Source: CAZVWW01 sp964631265
Lineage (GTDB): Bacteria > Thermotogota > Thermotogae > MWEM01
Assembly: GCA_964631265.1 (NCBI GenBank)
Contig: CAZVWW010000021.1
Span: forward strand, 1 to 25,528
DNA: 25,528 nucleotides
Reading direction: 5' to 3'
The notes beneath the pieces are model-generated. The model saw nothing but the letters and a program-made list of their open reading frames with translations. It did no database searches and was not told the origin of the DNA. This document shows positions 1-7,511 of the stretch, piece by piece. The translations under genes and the position numbers were made by a program. How positions within the stretch are numbered: the first letter of the stretch is position 1; each line of letters opens with the position of its first letter.

Positions 1-456
1 CGGTATGAAACTATTGAAGAGCTCCCGCTGCCTTACAATATGATTGGTTATAAATACGGCGAGAACAACGCAGCGTTCAGCGCAAGATACGAACATCACT
101 TTGAAGAGGCCGATGCTTCACTCGGTCTTCATTATGAGTTTCTGACCTTTGGAGAACAAGATCCCTTCTCTTCCTTACCACCTGACTGGAAGGATAAGGG
201 GCATTTCATCTGGCTGGATGACCCGGTCTTACAACGAGAAGACACATTTGAAGTATCCGGAAACTGGATGGTCTCACCGGGGATCCGGCTTGAGGGAACG
301 CTGGGAACAACATTCGTTAAAAACGAAGATCTCAAAAAAGGACAAAGTAACACATACCCAACGTTTTGTATTTCAGCCGCCTATCATTTCACCATAAACG
401 AGAAAGTTGTTGACAAGATCAAAGCGGGCAAGATATTTGAGATTGATTACTTTTGA
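1..456 (+). CDS. Probable outer-membrane beta-barrel protein, C-terminal part (5' end outside window)
   Basis: The reading frame is open from the first base, so this is the last 151 codons of a longer gene; the ATG at 40 is internal rather than a start. The translation alternates hydrophobic or aromatic and polar residues in short strands separated by charged turns, with no helical membrane segment, and it ends in Phe after Asp-Tyr. A terminal aromatic residue on a final amphipathic strand is the classic outer-membrane barrel sorting signal. The layout is compatible with Wzi-type capsule-assembly barrels or other porin-like proteins, but I cannot name the family from this fragment. The gene converges on the YbhN-like gene with one base between the stop codons. 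The nearby glf suggests surface polysaccharide work, which is inference only. Confidence 0.6.
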   Translation, partial: RYETIEELPLPYNMIGYKYGENNAAFSARYEHHFEEADASLGLHYEFLTFGEQDPFSSLPPDWKDKGHFIWLDDPVLQREDTFEVSGNWMVSPGIRLEGTLGTTFVKNEDLKKGQSNTYPTFCISAAYHFTINEKVVDKIKAGKIFEIDYF

Positions 457-457
457 A

Positions 458-1468
458 TCATTCAATCTGTTCCGCCTCTTTTCTGCTGAAAACCTTAAAG
501 ACAAACAGGCCGGAAAAGGCGATACTGAGATAATATGAGACCATTCTCCAGAGAAAGACTCCCAATGTCAACTCGCTGCTGCGGGCCATCCCGTTGAAAA
601 AGAGAAAGTAAAGCCCTTCAATCCCGCCCGTTGTACCGGGGGTTGGTACTGCGCTTGAGGATATATTGAGCATCACGGTTCTGTTGAAGAGATCAACATC
701 CGGGAGAATACCAATCCCGCTGAGAATAATGACGGCAGATAACGCATACAAGGCATAATTTAGCAGATTAAGAAAAAGCAGCTTCAAAAAAACCGATCGC
801 TGATGTCCGTATTCACTAAACATGTTGTTAAACTCCAACGCCCTCCGATCGATTTCGTCCCTGACCTTTTCATCATCCCTGATAATGCGGAGTTTCGACA
901 AGATTCTCAACAACAGGTTGATGAGGACATCGCCGACCCGTTTGCTCCTGCCAATCAAAAGCATGATAAAAGCCACCCCGGCATTGATGGCAATCCCGGC
1001 CAGTGTAACCCCGACCATCAGATCTGTAACTTGATTAAGCGAGAACAAAAGACTAACGGCTCCCAGAAGAGCAATGGCAATTTGAAAGGTAAACGCCTTG
1101 TAGAGGATGGCAGCGATGGATTTTTCATACTCAATGCCCGCTTTTGAATAATAATAAACGGTGAAAGGTTGACCACCCGTATAAAACGGGGTGATCAGAT
1201 TAAAAAACTGCGTGACCATCGCAATTCTGAGCGAACTTAAAAAAGAGACCATTTGAATCCTGCCAACCACGATCTTCAACATCAGGGCCTCCACCAGCCA
1301 GGTCTGTGATATAACGGCAAAAGCCAAAAAAAACCGATCATACCGGTAACTCAAAAAAGACTGCCTTATCTCACCAAAGCCCTGCCAAAAGGACAGAATG
1401 ACGTAGGTTAAACAACCCAGAATAATAATGATCAGTATATGCTTCAGATACTTTCTCTCTATCTTCAT
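458..1468 (-). CDS. YbhN/UPF0104 (lysylphosphatidylglycerol synthase TM-like) integral membrane protein
   Basis: A 336-residue polytopic membrane protein with about eight hydrophobic segments and little else. The family signatures are visible: NLITPFYTGGQP around residues 88-99, and AVPTPGTTGGIEGLYFLFF near the C-terminus. These occur in the flippase-like/aminoacyl-phosphatidylglycerol synthase membrane domain family (YbhN, MprF N-domain, AglD). There is no soluble aminoacyl-transferase domain, so it is the membrane part alone; a role in moving or modifying lipid-linked envelope material is the usual guess. I chose the ATG at 1468 because GGAGG lies four bases upstream; an in-frame ATG at 1489 has no Shine-Dalgarno. 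The gene follows glf closely on the same strand and is probably co-transcribed with it. Confidence 0.85.
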   Translation of the reverse strand: MKIERKYLKHILIIIILGCLTYVILSFWQGFGEIRQSFLSYRYDRFFLAFAVISQTWLVEALMLKIVVGRIQMVSFLSSLRIAMVTQFFNLITPFYTGGQPFTVYYYSKAGIEYEKSIAAILYKAFTFQIAIALLGAVSLLFSLNQVTDLMVGVTLAGIAINAGVAFIMLLIGRSKRVGDVLINLLLRILSKLRIIRDDEKVRDEIDRRALEFNNMFSEYGHQRSVFLKLLFLNLLNYALYALSAVIILSGIGILPDVDLFNRTVMLNISSSAVPTPGTTGGIEGLYFLFFNGMARSSELTLGVFLWRMVSYYLSIAFSGLFVFKVFSRKEAEQIE

Positions 1469-1491
1469 GAAACCTCCAAAGGCCGGCATAA

Positions 1492-2598
1492 CTACTTGAA
1501 ATAATCATCCATCTTCTCAAGAGCCCTCAAAATCACCTGGTCCATATTATAATACTGGTACTCGGCCAGTCTGCCGACGAAAAGATATCTTCCAGAGTGT
1601 TCTAAACGTTCGGCCTCCTCCATATACTCCTCTCTTTTTTTCATGTTTTCCGCATTCATGACAATATAATACGGTTCCCCATCAGCTCGCGGATATTCAA
1701 AGCAGACCGTTGTTTTATCGGACTGCTCATCAAGAAAGTGTTTGAACTCGGTAATCCTCGTCCAGTCATAGTCATTCGGGTAATTGACCGTTGCCACATC
1801 TTGATAATACGCCTTATCGAAGGTCTTGAATGCCAAGTCAAGGGATCTGTACGCCAGTTTTCCATGTCTGTAATCAAAAAAACGATCCAGCTCACCCGTA
1901 TAAACAGTCATTCGTGCGTTTATTGAATCTTTGATAGAACAATAGTCCGTGTTTAAGAGAACCGATATGTTCTCATGATCCAGGATAGCACTGATTAACG
2001 CTGTATAGCCTTTTTCAGGTATCCCCTGATACGGATCTGAAAAATACCGGGCATCCCGGTTCTTGCGGACGGGAATACGTTTTGCCAGCTCCGGACTCAA
2101 TTCTCTTGGATCCCTTTCCCACTGCTTAATCGTGTAATTGCGAAAAAACATTTCATACATCTTTTTTCCAACTTGTGCTATAACAGCATCCTCAAAGTTT
2201 TCAACAGGGTCTTGATAATTGGAGGATTCCACTTCATTCGACAAGAAGCCTTCGACTTCATTGATGTTTAACGCAGTACCATAAATCCCGTTGATAGTGT
2301 CCAGGTTAATCGGAAACTTGTGAAATGCCCCCTCCGCATAAGCGAGTACACGGTGCTGATAATAATGAAAATCAGAAAAACCGGTGACAAAATCCCAGAC
2401 CCGCTTACTCTCTGTATGAAAAATATGCGGGCCATACCTGTGAACCGTAATTCCGGCATTGTTTTTGAAGTCATAACAATGACCGCCGATATGGTTCAAT
2501 CTTTCTACAACTAAAACTTTTTCGCCGGCTTCAGCCAGTTTTCTGGCACAGACCGATCCAGCCAAACCTGCTCCGACCACTAATACTTTTTCAAACAT
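1492..2598 (-). CDS. glf: UDP-galactopyranose mutase
   Basis: A 368-residue flavoprotein that interconverts UDP-galactopyranose and UDP-galactofuranose, the donor for galactofuranose in lipopolysaccharide, capsule or glycolipid. The N-terminus has the FAD-binding GAGLAG motif (residues 9-14), followed by the VVERLNHIGGHCYD segment. Family motifs RYGPHIFHT, FPINLDTIN and the YFSDPYQGIPEKGYTALI stretch are all present, as is the C-terminal GRLAEYQYYNMDQVI segment. The length matches bacterial Glf (about 370-390 residues). The start at 2598 has GGAG five bases upstream. It leads a two-gene minus-strand unit with the YbhN-like membrane gene, which suggests envelope glycan synthesis. I see no glycosyltransferase in the window to receive the product. 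Confidence 0.96.
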   Translation of the reverse strand: MFEKVLVVGAGLAGSVCARKLAEAGEKVLVVERLNHIGGHCYDFKNNAGITVHRYGPHIFHTESKRVWDFVTGFSDFHYYQHRVLAYAEGAFHKFPINLDTINGIYGTALNINEVEGFLSNEVESSNYQDPVENFEDAVIAQVGKKMYEMFFRNYTIKQWERDPRELSPELAKRIPVRKNRDARYFSDPYQGIPEKGYTALISAILDHENISVLLNTDYCSIKDSINARMTVYTGELDRFFDYRHGKLAYRSLDLAFKTFDKAYYQDVATVNYPNDYDWTRITEFKHFLDEQSDKTTVCFEYPRADGEPYYIVMNAENMKKREEYMEEAERLEHSGRYLFVGRLAEYQYYNMDQVILRALEKMDDYFK

Positions 2599-2645
2599 AA
2601 TTCTCCTTCAAACAAATTAGAGGGGGCTAACCGTTGATTCCCGCG

Positions 2646-2673
2646 TTGATATTGTCATTATTGATGATATAAA
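2646..2673 (+). promoter_or_regulatory. Candidate distal promoter for the cobO operon
   Basis: TTGATA at 2646-2651, a 16-base spacer, then TATAAA at 2668-2673 preceded by TGA, giving an extended -10. It would give a transcript leader of roughly 100 bases before cobO. Seen by eye only; the region is AT-rich, so chance matches are possible. Confidence 0.45.
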
Positions 2674-2739
2674 AAAACAGTTTTAAACCACTTTATTTTA
2701 TCACACTATCCGACACCTACACGCTCAACTCCCAATACT

Positions 2740-2767
2740 TTGAAAAGACCCGGTTTTATTGTACAAT
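2740..2767 (+). promoter_or_regulatory. Candidate proximal promoter for cobO
   Basis: TTGAAA at 2740-2745, a 16-base spacer and TACAAT at 2762-2767 make a good sigma-70-type promoter. Transcription would begin near 2774, only about ten bases before the ATG at 2784, leaving no room for a Shine-Dalgarno in front of that codon. Confidence 0.55.
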
Positions 2768-2783
2768 AAACTCATAAGCGTTT

Positions 2784-3317
2784 ATGAAAGGGCGTGATAT
2801 TATCAAAAAAGGTTACATTCAGATATACACCGGCAACGGAAAAGGAAAGACAACGGCTGCTCTCGGCTTATCACTGCGTGCCGTATGTGCCGGTCAGAAG
2901 GTCTTTTTCGGGCAATTTGTCAAGGGGATGGAATACAGCGAAATGAAGGCTGTCGAGTTCCTCGACGGGTTTGAACTGAAACAATACGGCCGGAAGTGTT
3001 TTATCGTTGACAAACCCACCGATGAAGACATCAGACTGGCCGTGAATGGACTGAAGGAGCTGGAAAAGAAGATCCGTTCCGGTGATTACGATGTTGTTGT
3101 CATGGATGAGCTCAACATTGCAATCTTTTTCAAACTCTTCAGTACAGATGATGTCATTCAAGTGCTGAATAAAAAACATCCCAAAACCGAGATTATCATC
3201 ACCGGAAGATACGCACCGGAAGAACTCGTTGAAAGAGCCGATCTGGTGACCGAGATGAAAGAAATCAAGCATTATTACCAGCAGGGTGTTCAGGCCAGAG
3301 TGGGGATTGAAAAATAG
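2784..3317 (+). CDS. cobO: Cob(I)yrinic acid a,c-diamide / cob(I)alamin adenosyltransferase
   Basis: A 177-residue CobA/CobO/BtuR-type adenosyltransferase, which transfers the adenosyl group of ATP to Co(I) corrinoid to make adenosylcobalamin. The P-loop GNGKGKTT is at residues 17-24, and VVVMDELNIAIF holds the Walker B-like segment. The C-terminal VTEMKEIKHYYQQGVQARVGIE segment is typical, and the length matches the family. It stands immediately upstream of methylmalonyl-CoA epimerase, consistent with supplying cofactor to a B12-dependent methylmalonyl-CoA mutase encoded elsewhere. The start is uncertain: the ATG at 2784 has no Shine-Dalgarno, while GAAAGGG at 2786-2792 could serve a non-AUG start such as the ATT at 2799, which would give a protein beginning just before KKGYIQIYTG as many homologues do. 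Confidence 0.93.
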   Translation: MKGRDIIKKGYIQIYTGNGKGKTTAALGLSLRAVCAGQKVFFGQFVKGMEYSEMKAVEFLDGFELKQYGRKCFIVDKPTDEDIRLAVNGLKELEKKIRSGDYDVVVMDELNIAIFFKLFSTDDVIQVLNKKHPKTEIIITGRYAPEELVERADLVTEMKEIKHYYQQGVQARVGIEK

Positions 3318-3322
3318 GAATA

Positions 3323-3331
3323 TGCTATAAT
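3323..3331 (+). promoter_or_regulatory. Extended -10 promoter element before the epimerase gene
   Basis: TGCTATAAT is a perfect TGN-TATAAT extended -10, just after the cobO stop codon. A TTGAAA lies only 13 bases upstream, too close to act as the -35. It could start a separate transcript for the mce-mmdA genes. Confidence 0.5.
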
Positions 3332-3337
3332 TTCAAC

Positions 3338-3369
3338 CGGGAGGATTTCCAGAAATGGAAAGCATCCCG
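3338..3369 (+). other. Imperfect hairpin in the leader of the epimerase gene
   Basis: CGGGA (3338-3342) pairs with TCCCG (3365-3369) and TTTCC (3346-3350) with GGAAA (3357-3361). Between them is a small internal loop containing one further possible G-C pair, and the apical loop has six bases. It is not followed directly by a T-run, so it is not a standard terminator. It sits between the extended -10 and the ribosome-binding site of mce. Confidence 0.5.
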
Positions 3370-3392
3370 AACTTGCTATAGGGGGTTTTTAA

Positions 3393-3800
3393 ATGAAGGT
3401 AAACAGAGTGGACCACATTGGCATTGCCGTCAAATCCATTCAGGACTCGTTAAAACTGTATCGTGATACGCTTGGACTCGACTTGAAAGGGATCGAAAAC
3501 ATCGAGGAGAGAAAGCTGAGAACGGCTTTTCTTGAGGTGGGCGAATCGAAATTTGAACTGCTTGAACCGACAGATGATTCCAGCACCATTCAAAAACACA
3601 TTGAGAAAAGAGGAGAAGGCATCCAGCATATAGCTGTCAATGTTGACAACATTGAAGAGGCGATGGATGAACTCAGAGAAAACGGGTACAGACTGCTCTC
3701 AGATAAACCTCAGCCGGGAGCGGGAGGCACAAGGGTAGCATTTCTTCATCCGAAGAGTTCCAAAGGTGTTTTACTTGAATTAGTTGAAGGCTCGCATTAA
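3393..3800 (+). CDS. mce: Methylmalonyl-CoA epimerase
   Basis: A 135-residue vicinal-oxygen-chelate (glyoxalase-fold) protein that interconverts (R)- and (S)-methylmalonyl-CoA. Two beta-alpha-beta-beta-beta modules are seen, beginning VDHIGIAV and IQHIAVNV. Putative metal ligands by position are H8, a Glu in the FELLEP strand (E55 or E58), H79 and E129 in LLELVE; the acid E48 in AFLEVG lies in the usual region. The length fits the family. The start has a GGGGG Shine-Dalgarno at 3381-3385, and the gene runs into the carboxyltransferase gene after 13 bases, which strongly supports epimerase over a generic glyoxalase-family protein. Confidence 0.93.
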   Translation: MKVNRVDHIGIAVKSIQDSLKLYRDTLGLDLKGIENIEERKLRTAFLEVGESKFELLEPTDDSSTIQKHIEKRGEGIQHIAVNVDNIEEAMDELRENGYRLLSDKPQPGAGGTRVAFLHPKSSKGVLLELVEGSH

Positions 3801-3813
3801 CAGGAGGGTATAA

Positions 3814-5373
3814 ATGTCAAACAAAATGAATCAACTGATAGAGGAATTTAAGAAAAAAGAGAAAGAGATCGAAGCAGGCGGTGGCGAGAAGAGGATCGAA
3901 AAACAGCATTCAAGAGGTAAACTGACCGCAAGAGAAAGAATCGATCTGCTCCTGGACAAGGGAACCTTTTTTGAAATGGACAAGTTTGTCAAGCATCGAT
4001 GTGACAATTTCGGCATGGAAAAGAAGACTATACCGGCTGACGCCGTTATCACAGGAACGGGAAAGATCAACGGGCAGACAGTGGCCGTCTTCTCACAGGA
4101 CTTTACCGTCATGGGGGGGTCGCTCGGCGAAATGCACGCCAAAAAGATCATGAAGATACAGGATCTCGCCATGAAAACAGGCATTCCGATCATTGGCATC
4201 AACGATTCCGGCGGAGCCAGGATTCAGGAGGCAGTGGATGCCCTTTTCGGATATGGCGGCATCTTTTTCAGAAACACAAGAGCCTCCGGGGTTGTTCCGC
4301 AGATATCCATTATCATGGGACCCTGCGCCGGAGGAGCAGTTTACTCCCCCGCTATAACGGACTTTGTCATCATGGTGGACAAGAACGCCAAGATGTTCAT
4401 CACCGGCCCGCAGGTTATAAAGGCCGTAACCGGAGAAGATGTCTCTCAGGAGGATCTCGGGGGTGCCCTTGTTCATAACACAAAGAGCGGGAATGCCCAT
4501 TTCCTGGCAGAAAGTGATGAAGACGCACTCGAGCAATGTCGACAGTTGATCGACTATATACCGCCTAATAACATGGAAATGCCCTATGGTTCAAAAGACA
4601 GTCGAGGCTTTTCCCTGGAGAATAACAAAGACCTCTCGGCAATCGTTCCCGCTAATATGAAGAAAAGCTATGACGTGAGGGAAGTCATCGATACCGTTTG
4701 CGATAAAGACAGCTTTTTCGAGGTTCAAAAGTTCTACGCTGAAAATATGGTCATCGGGTTTGCAACCGTAGCTGGCTCCACCGTTGGCATCGTAGCCAAC
4801 CAGCCGAAGATATGGGCCGGAAGTCTGGACATCAACGCCTCTGACAAAGGGGCGAGATTCATCCGGTTTCTCGACGCCTTTAACATCCCGGTATTGACCT
4901 TTGTCGATACACCGGGCTTTCTACCGGGGACCAATCAGGAGCTTAACGGCATTATAAGACATGGGGCCAAACTCCTTTATGCCTACAGCGAGGCCACTGT
5001 CCCAAAGATAACTCTCATCCTGAGAAAGGCCTATGGCGGGGCCTATATCGCCATGGGCAGTCAGCATCTCGGAGCAGATTTTGTCTTTGCCCTGCCATCA
5101 GCAGAAATCGCTGTCATGGGACCTGAAGGTGCAGCAAACGTTATTTTCAGGAGAGATATAAACGATTCCGACAACCCTGAGAAGACACGTAAAGAAAAGA
5201 TCGATGATTACAAAGACAGATTTGCCAATCCCTATGTCGCAGCCTCCAGGGGATATATTGACAAAGTAACGCCACCGGAGAAAGCGAGAAAAGATATCTA
5301 CAGGGCTATCGAAACGACTAAGACAAAAGCTGAAGGGGTTCCCGAGAAGAAGCATGGCAATATCCCTTTATGA
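3814..5373 (+). CDS. mmdA: Acyl-CoA carboxyltransferase subunit (methylmalonyl-CoA decarboxylase alpha / propionyl-CoA carboxylase beta type)
   Basis: A 519-residue biotin-dependent carboxyltransferase with the tandem crotonase-like halves of the family. The first half carries NDSGGARIQE (from residue 130) and GPCAGGAVYSPAITDF. The second half carries RKAYGGAYIAMGSQHLGADF, with the oxyanion-hole glycines near 408-409, and PSAEIAVMGPEGAANVIF. It exchanges CO2 between methylmalonyl-CoA (or propionyl-CoA) and the biotin carrier. Neighbouring OadG-like and biotin-carrier genes, and the absence of a biotin carboxylase gene, favour the alpha subunit of a methylmalonyl-CoA decarboxylase or a transcarboxylase over a classical propionyl-CoA carboxylase. 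GGAGGG precedes the ATG. The exact acyl-CoA is not proven by sequence. Confidence 0.94.
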   Translation: MSNKMNQLIEEFKKKEKEIEAGGGEKRIEKQHSRGKLTARERIDLLLDKGTFFEMDKFVKHRCDNFGMEKKTIPADAVITGTGKINGQTVAVFSQDFTVMGGSLGEMHAKKIMKIQDLAMKTGIPIIGINDSGGARIQEAVDALFGYGGIFFRNTRASGVVPQISIIMGPCAGGAVYSPAITDFVIMVDKNAKMFITGPQVIKAVTGEDVSQEDLGGALVHNTKSGNAHFLAESDEDALEQCRQLIDYIPPNNMEMPYGSKDSRGFSLENNKDLSAIVPANMKKSYDVREVIDTVCDKDSFFEVQKFYAENMVIGFATVAGSTVGIVANQPKIWAGSLDINASDKGARFIRFLDAFNIPVLTFVDTPGFLPGTNQELNGIIRHGAKLLYAYSEATVPKITLILRKAYGGAYIAMGSQHLGADFVFALPSAEIAVMGPEGAANVIFRRDINDSDNPEKTRKEKIDDYKDRFANPYVAASRGYIDKVTPPEKARKDIYRAIETTKTKAEGVPEKKHGNIPL

Positions 5374-5406
5374 TAACATGTTGAACTTTAAAAAGGAGCA
5401 TTAAAA

Positions 5407-5775
5407 ATGTTTAATGTAGGCAATATTGCCCTTGTTGGAATCACCATCGTGTTTTTATGCTTTGCAGTCCTTTTTTTCCTTTTTAAATTTCTGGGCTTTG
5501 TTTTCGGGGATAAGACAAAAAAAAGGGCTTCCAATCAAGAGCACAAAGAGAATAAGCCAAAGTTTGGCCATAAGGAAACCAGCGGCAGCAAAAAAGAAGA
5601 AAAAAATGATTTAGAACTCGTCGCAGTCATTACTGCGTCCATAGAGAGTTTTACACATAAGAAAGTCAAACTATTGAATATGAAGGAAATTCCAAAGAGA
5701 GAAGCGCTCCCATTCAGAAGACACAGGGAAGTCATATGGAGACCTCGGAGAAAGGGTGAAAAGAAGACATGGTAA
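5407..5775 (+). CDS. OadG-like membrane-anchor subunit of a biotin-dependent decarboxylase
   Basis: A 122-residue protein with one N-terminal membrane helix (about residues 7-30). A Lys/Glu-rich hydrophilic linker follows, then LELVAVITASIESF (about 69-82), which is the short conserved stretch of OadG/MmdD gamma or delta subunits. It ends in a very basic, Trp-containing tail. In characterised complexes this subunit tethers the carboxyltransferase to the membrane pump subunit. It sits between mmdA and the biotin-carrier gene and overlaps the latter by seven bases, so the pair are probably translationally coupled. Assignment rests on topology, the motif and context; overall sequence conservation in this family is low. 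Confidence 0.8.
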   Translation: MFNVGNIALVGITIVFLCFAVLFFLFKFLGFVFGDKTKKRASNQEHKENKPKFGHKETSGSKKEEKNDLELVAVITASIESFTHKKVKLLNMKEIPKREALPFRRHREVIWRPRRKGEKKTW

Positions 5776-6194
5776 AAAAATACCGGGTAAGTGTAAACGG
5801 AAAGTCCTATGAGGTGGAAGTGGAAGAAATGGGTCAGAGTCAATCCAATGAAGTTGACTATCCCGAAAGAACTCCTCAACCGCCTGCGGAAAAAGTAAAC
5901 ACACAGAAATCGATACCGGAGAAACCCAAAAAGAAAGAGGAAGTCGAAGAACCGGAAGAACCATCACAGAGTCTGGAAGAGCATACAGAAGTCGTTGCCC
6001 CGATGGCCGGTCTTGTCATTGAGGTTCAAGCCAAACCGGGGAAAAAAGTCGAGCCGGGCGATAAACTCCTTGTTCTCGAGGCGATGAAAATGGAAAATGA
6101 TATCATAAGCGATACCAGCGGTGTCATTAAAGATGTCAACTGTAAAAAAGGAGACAACGTTGAAACAGGTCAGGTACTGATCACCGTATCCTAA
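5769..6194 (+). CDS. Biotin carboxyl carrier protein of the decarboxylase (MmdC / OadA C-terminal type)
   Basis: A 141-residue protein. The N-terminal strands YRVSVNGKSYEVEVEE (residues 5-20) are typical of decarboxylase gamma chains. A Pro/Glu/Lys-rich flexible linker covers residues 22-72 and a biotinyl/lipoyl domain covers 73-141. The biotin acceptor is K107 in EAMKMEN; VVAPMAGLV and the mirrored GVIKDVNCKKGD strands are the expected hammerhead halves. The swinging arm shuttles CO2 from the MmdA-like active site to a membrane decarboxylase or a second acceptor. It overlaps the preceding gene by seven bases. Confidence 0.93.
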   Translation: MVKKYRVSVNGKSYEVEVEEMGQSQSNEVDYPERTPQPPAEKVNTQKSIPEKPKKKEEVEEPEEPSQSLEEHTEVVAPMAGLVIEVQAKPGKKVEPGDKLLVLEAMKMENDIISDTSGVIKDVNCKKGDNVETGQVLITVS

Positions 6195-6220
6195 AAGGAA
6201 TTGAAGGGGGCTGGTTTGAA

Positions 6221-7486
6221 ATGTGGGAACAATTGAAAAAAGAAGATCAGGAAATCTATCAAATATTTGAAAGAGAACTTGAAAGACAGGAAATGGGGCT
6301 TGAACTGATCGCCTCTGAGAATTTCGCCTCACGGGCGGTCATGGAAGCCATGGGAAGTGTATTGACAAACAAATATGCGGAAGGGTATCCGAAGCGGCGA
6401 TACTACGGCGGATGTAAATACGTCGATCAGGCTGAACAGCTTGCGCGAAACAGGGCAAAGGAACTCTTCAATGTCAGATACGCCAACGTTCAACCTCATT
6501 CCGGCTCACAGGCCAACATGGCCGTTTATTTCGCGCTTGCAGAGCCGGGCGAAACGATCATGGGCATGTCACTCAGCCACGGGGGCCATCTGACACATGG
6601 CGCAACGGTCAACTTCTCCGGTAAGATATACAACGCCGTTCAATACGGTGTCGATCTCAAAACCGAGACCATCGACTATGAAGAAGTTCAAAGACTTGCC
6701 AAAGAACACAACCCCAAGATCATCGTTGCCGGCGGGAGTGCCTATTCGCGAATCATTGACTTCAAACGGTTCCGTGAAATCGCGGATTCTGTTGGCGCAT
6801 ACCTCGTGGTCGATATGGCTCATTTCGCCGGACTCGTTGCTGCAGGCCTGTATCCAAATCCCTGCGATCATGCCCATGTGGTGACAACTACCACCCACAA
6901 GACTTTAAGAGGGCCCCGGGGCGGTATGATCCTGACACATGACAAGAAACTGTACAAGGCCATCAACAAGAACATCTTCCCGGGCATCCAGGGCGGACCG
7001 CTTATGCATGTCATCGCATCAAAGGCGGTCAGTTTTAAAGAAGCGCTGAAACCGGAATTCAAAGAATACCAGAAGAACGTTAAAGAAAACGCCGCCTTCC
7101 TTGCCGAAGAGATTGAAAGACTCGGCTTGAGAATCGTCTCAGGCGGAACAGATAGTCATGTCTTCCTCGTCGATCTGACCCCGAAAGATGTCACCGGAAA
7201 GGCCGTGGAAAAAGCGCTGGAAGATGTCAACGTCACCGTGAACAAAAATACCATCCCGGATGAAAAATTATCACCCTTAGTCACAAGCGGTATCCGGATC
7301 GGAACACCCGCCGTGACAACCAGAGGTATGAAGAAAGCGGATATGACTACAATAGCAGAGATAATCGTAAACGCCATAGACAAGATGGATGATGAGGGAC
7401 AGATTGCTGAGCAAGATGCAGAAGATATCAAAAAAAGGGTGGAAAAGCTTTGTACACAGTACCCGTTGTATAAAAACAAGCTCTAA
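6221..7486 (+). CDS. glyA: Serine hydroxymethyltransferase
   Basis: A 421-residue PLP enzyme that interconverts serine and glycine with tetrahydrofolate. The N-terminal GLELIASENFASRAV, the AEGYPKRRYYGGC loop, HSGSQAN, DMAHFAGLVAAGLYPNP and the VTTTTHKTLRGPRGG box are all intact. K227 in that box is the Schiff-base lysine. The length is standard. A GGGGG Shine-Dalgarno about 11 bases before the ATG supports the start. It lies 26 bases after the biotin-carrier stop with no terminator between, so it is probably in the same transcript. Glycine/serine C1 metabolism has no obvious mechanistic link to methylmalonyl-CoA. Confidence 0.97.
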   Translation: MWEQLKKEDQEIYQIFERELERQEMGLELIASENFASRAVMEAMGSVLTNKYAEGYPKRRYYGGCKYVDQAEQLARNRAKELFNVRYANVQPHSGSQANMAVYFALAEPGETIMGMSLSHGGHLTHGATVNFSGKIYNAVQYGVDLKTETIDYEEVQRLAKEHNPKIIVAGGSAYSRIIDFKRFREIADSVGAYLVVDMAHFAGLVAAGLYPNPCDHAHVVTTTTHKTLRGPRGGMILTHDKKLYKAINKNIFPGIQGGPLMHVIASKAVSFKEALKPEFKEYQKNVKENAAFLAEEIERLGLRIVSGGTDSHVFLVDLTPKDVTGKAVEKALEDVNVTVNKNTIPDEKLSPLVTSGIRIGTPAVTTRGMKKADMTTIAEIIVNAIDKMDDEGQIAEQDAEDIKKRVEKLCTQYPLYKNKL

Positions 7487-7511
7487 AAAAGAATGAAAGG
7501 GGAAGAAAAAC

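Noticed and set aside
2674..2783. Possible cobalamin riboswitch before cobO
   Set aside because: The leader is only about 100 bases, with no B12-box-like sequence and no convincing multi-stem fold.
4093..4536. 147-codon minus-strand frame inside the carboxyltransferase gene
   Set aside because: It is the complement of conserved carboxyltransferase motifs (GGARIQE, GPCAGGAVYSP); coding belongs to the plus strand.
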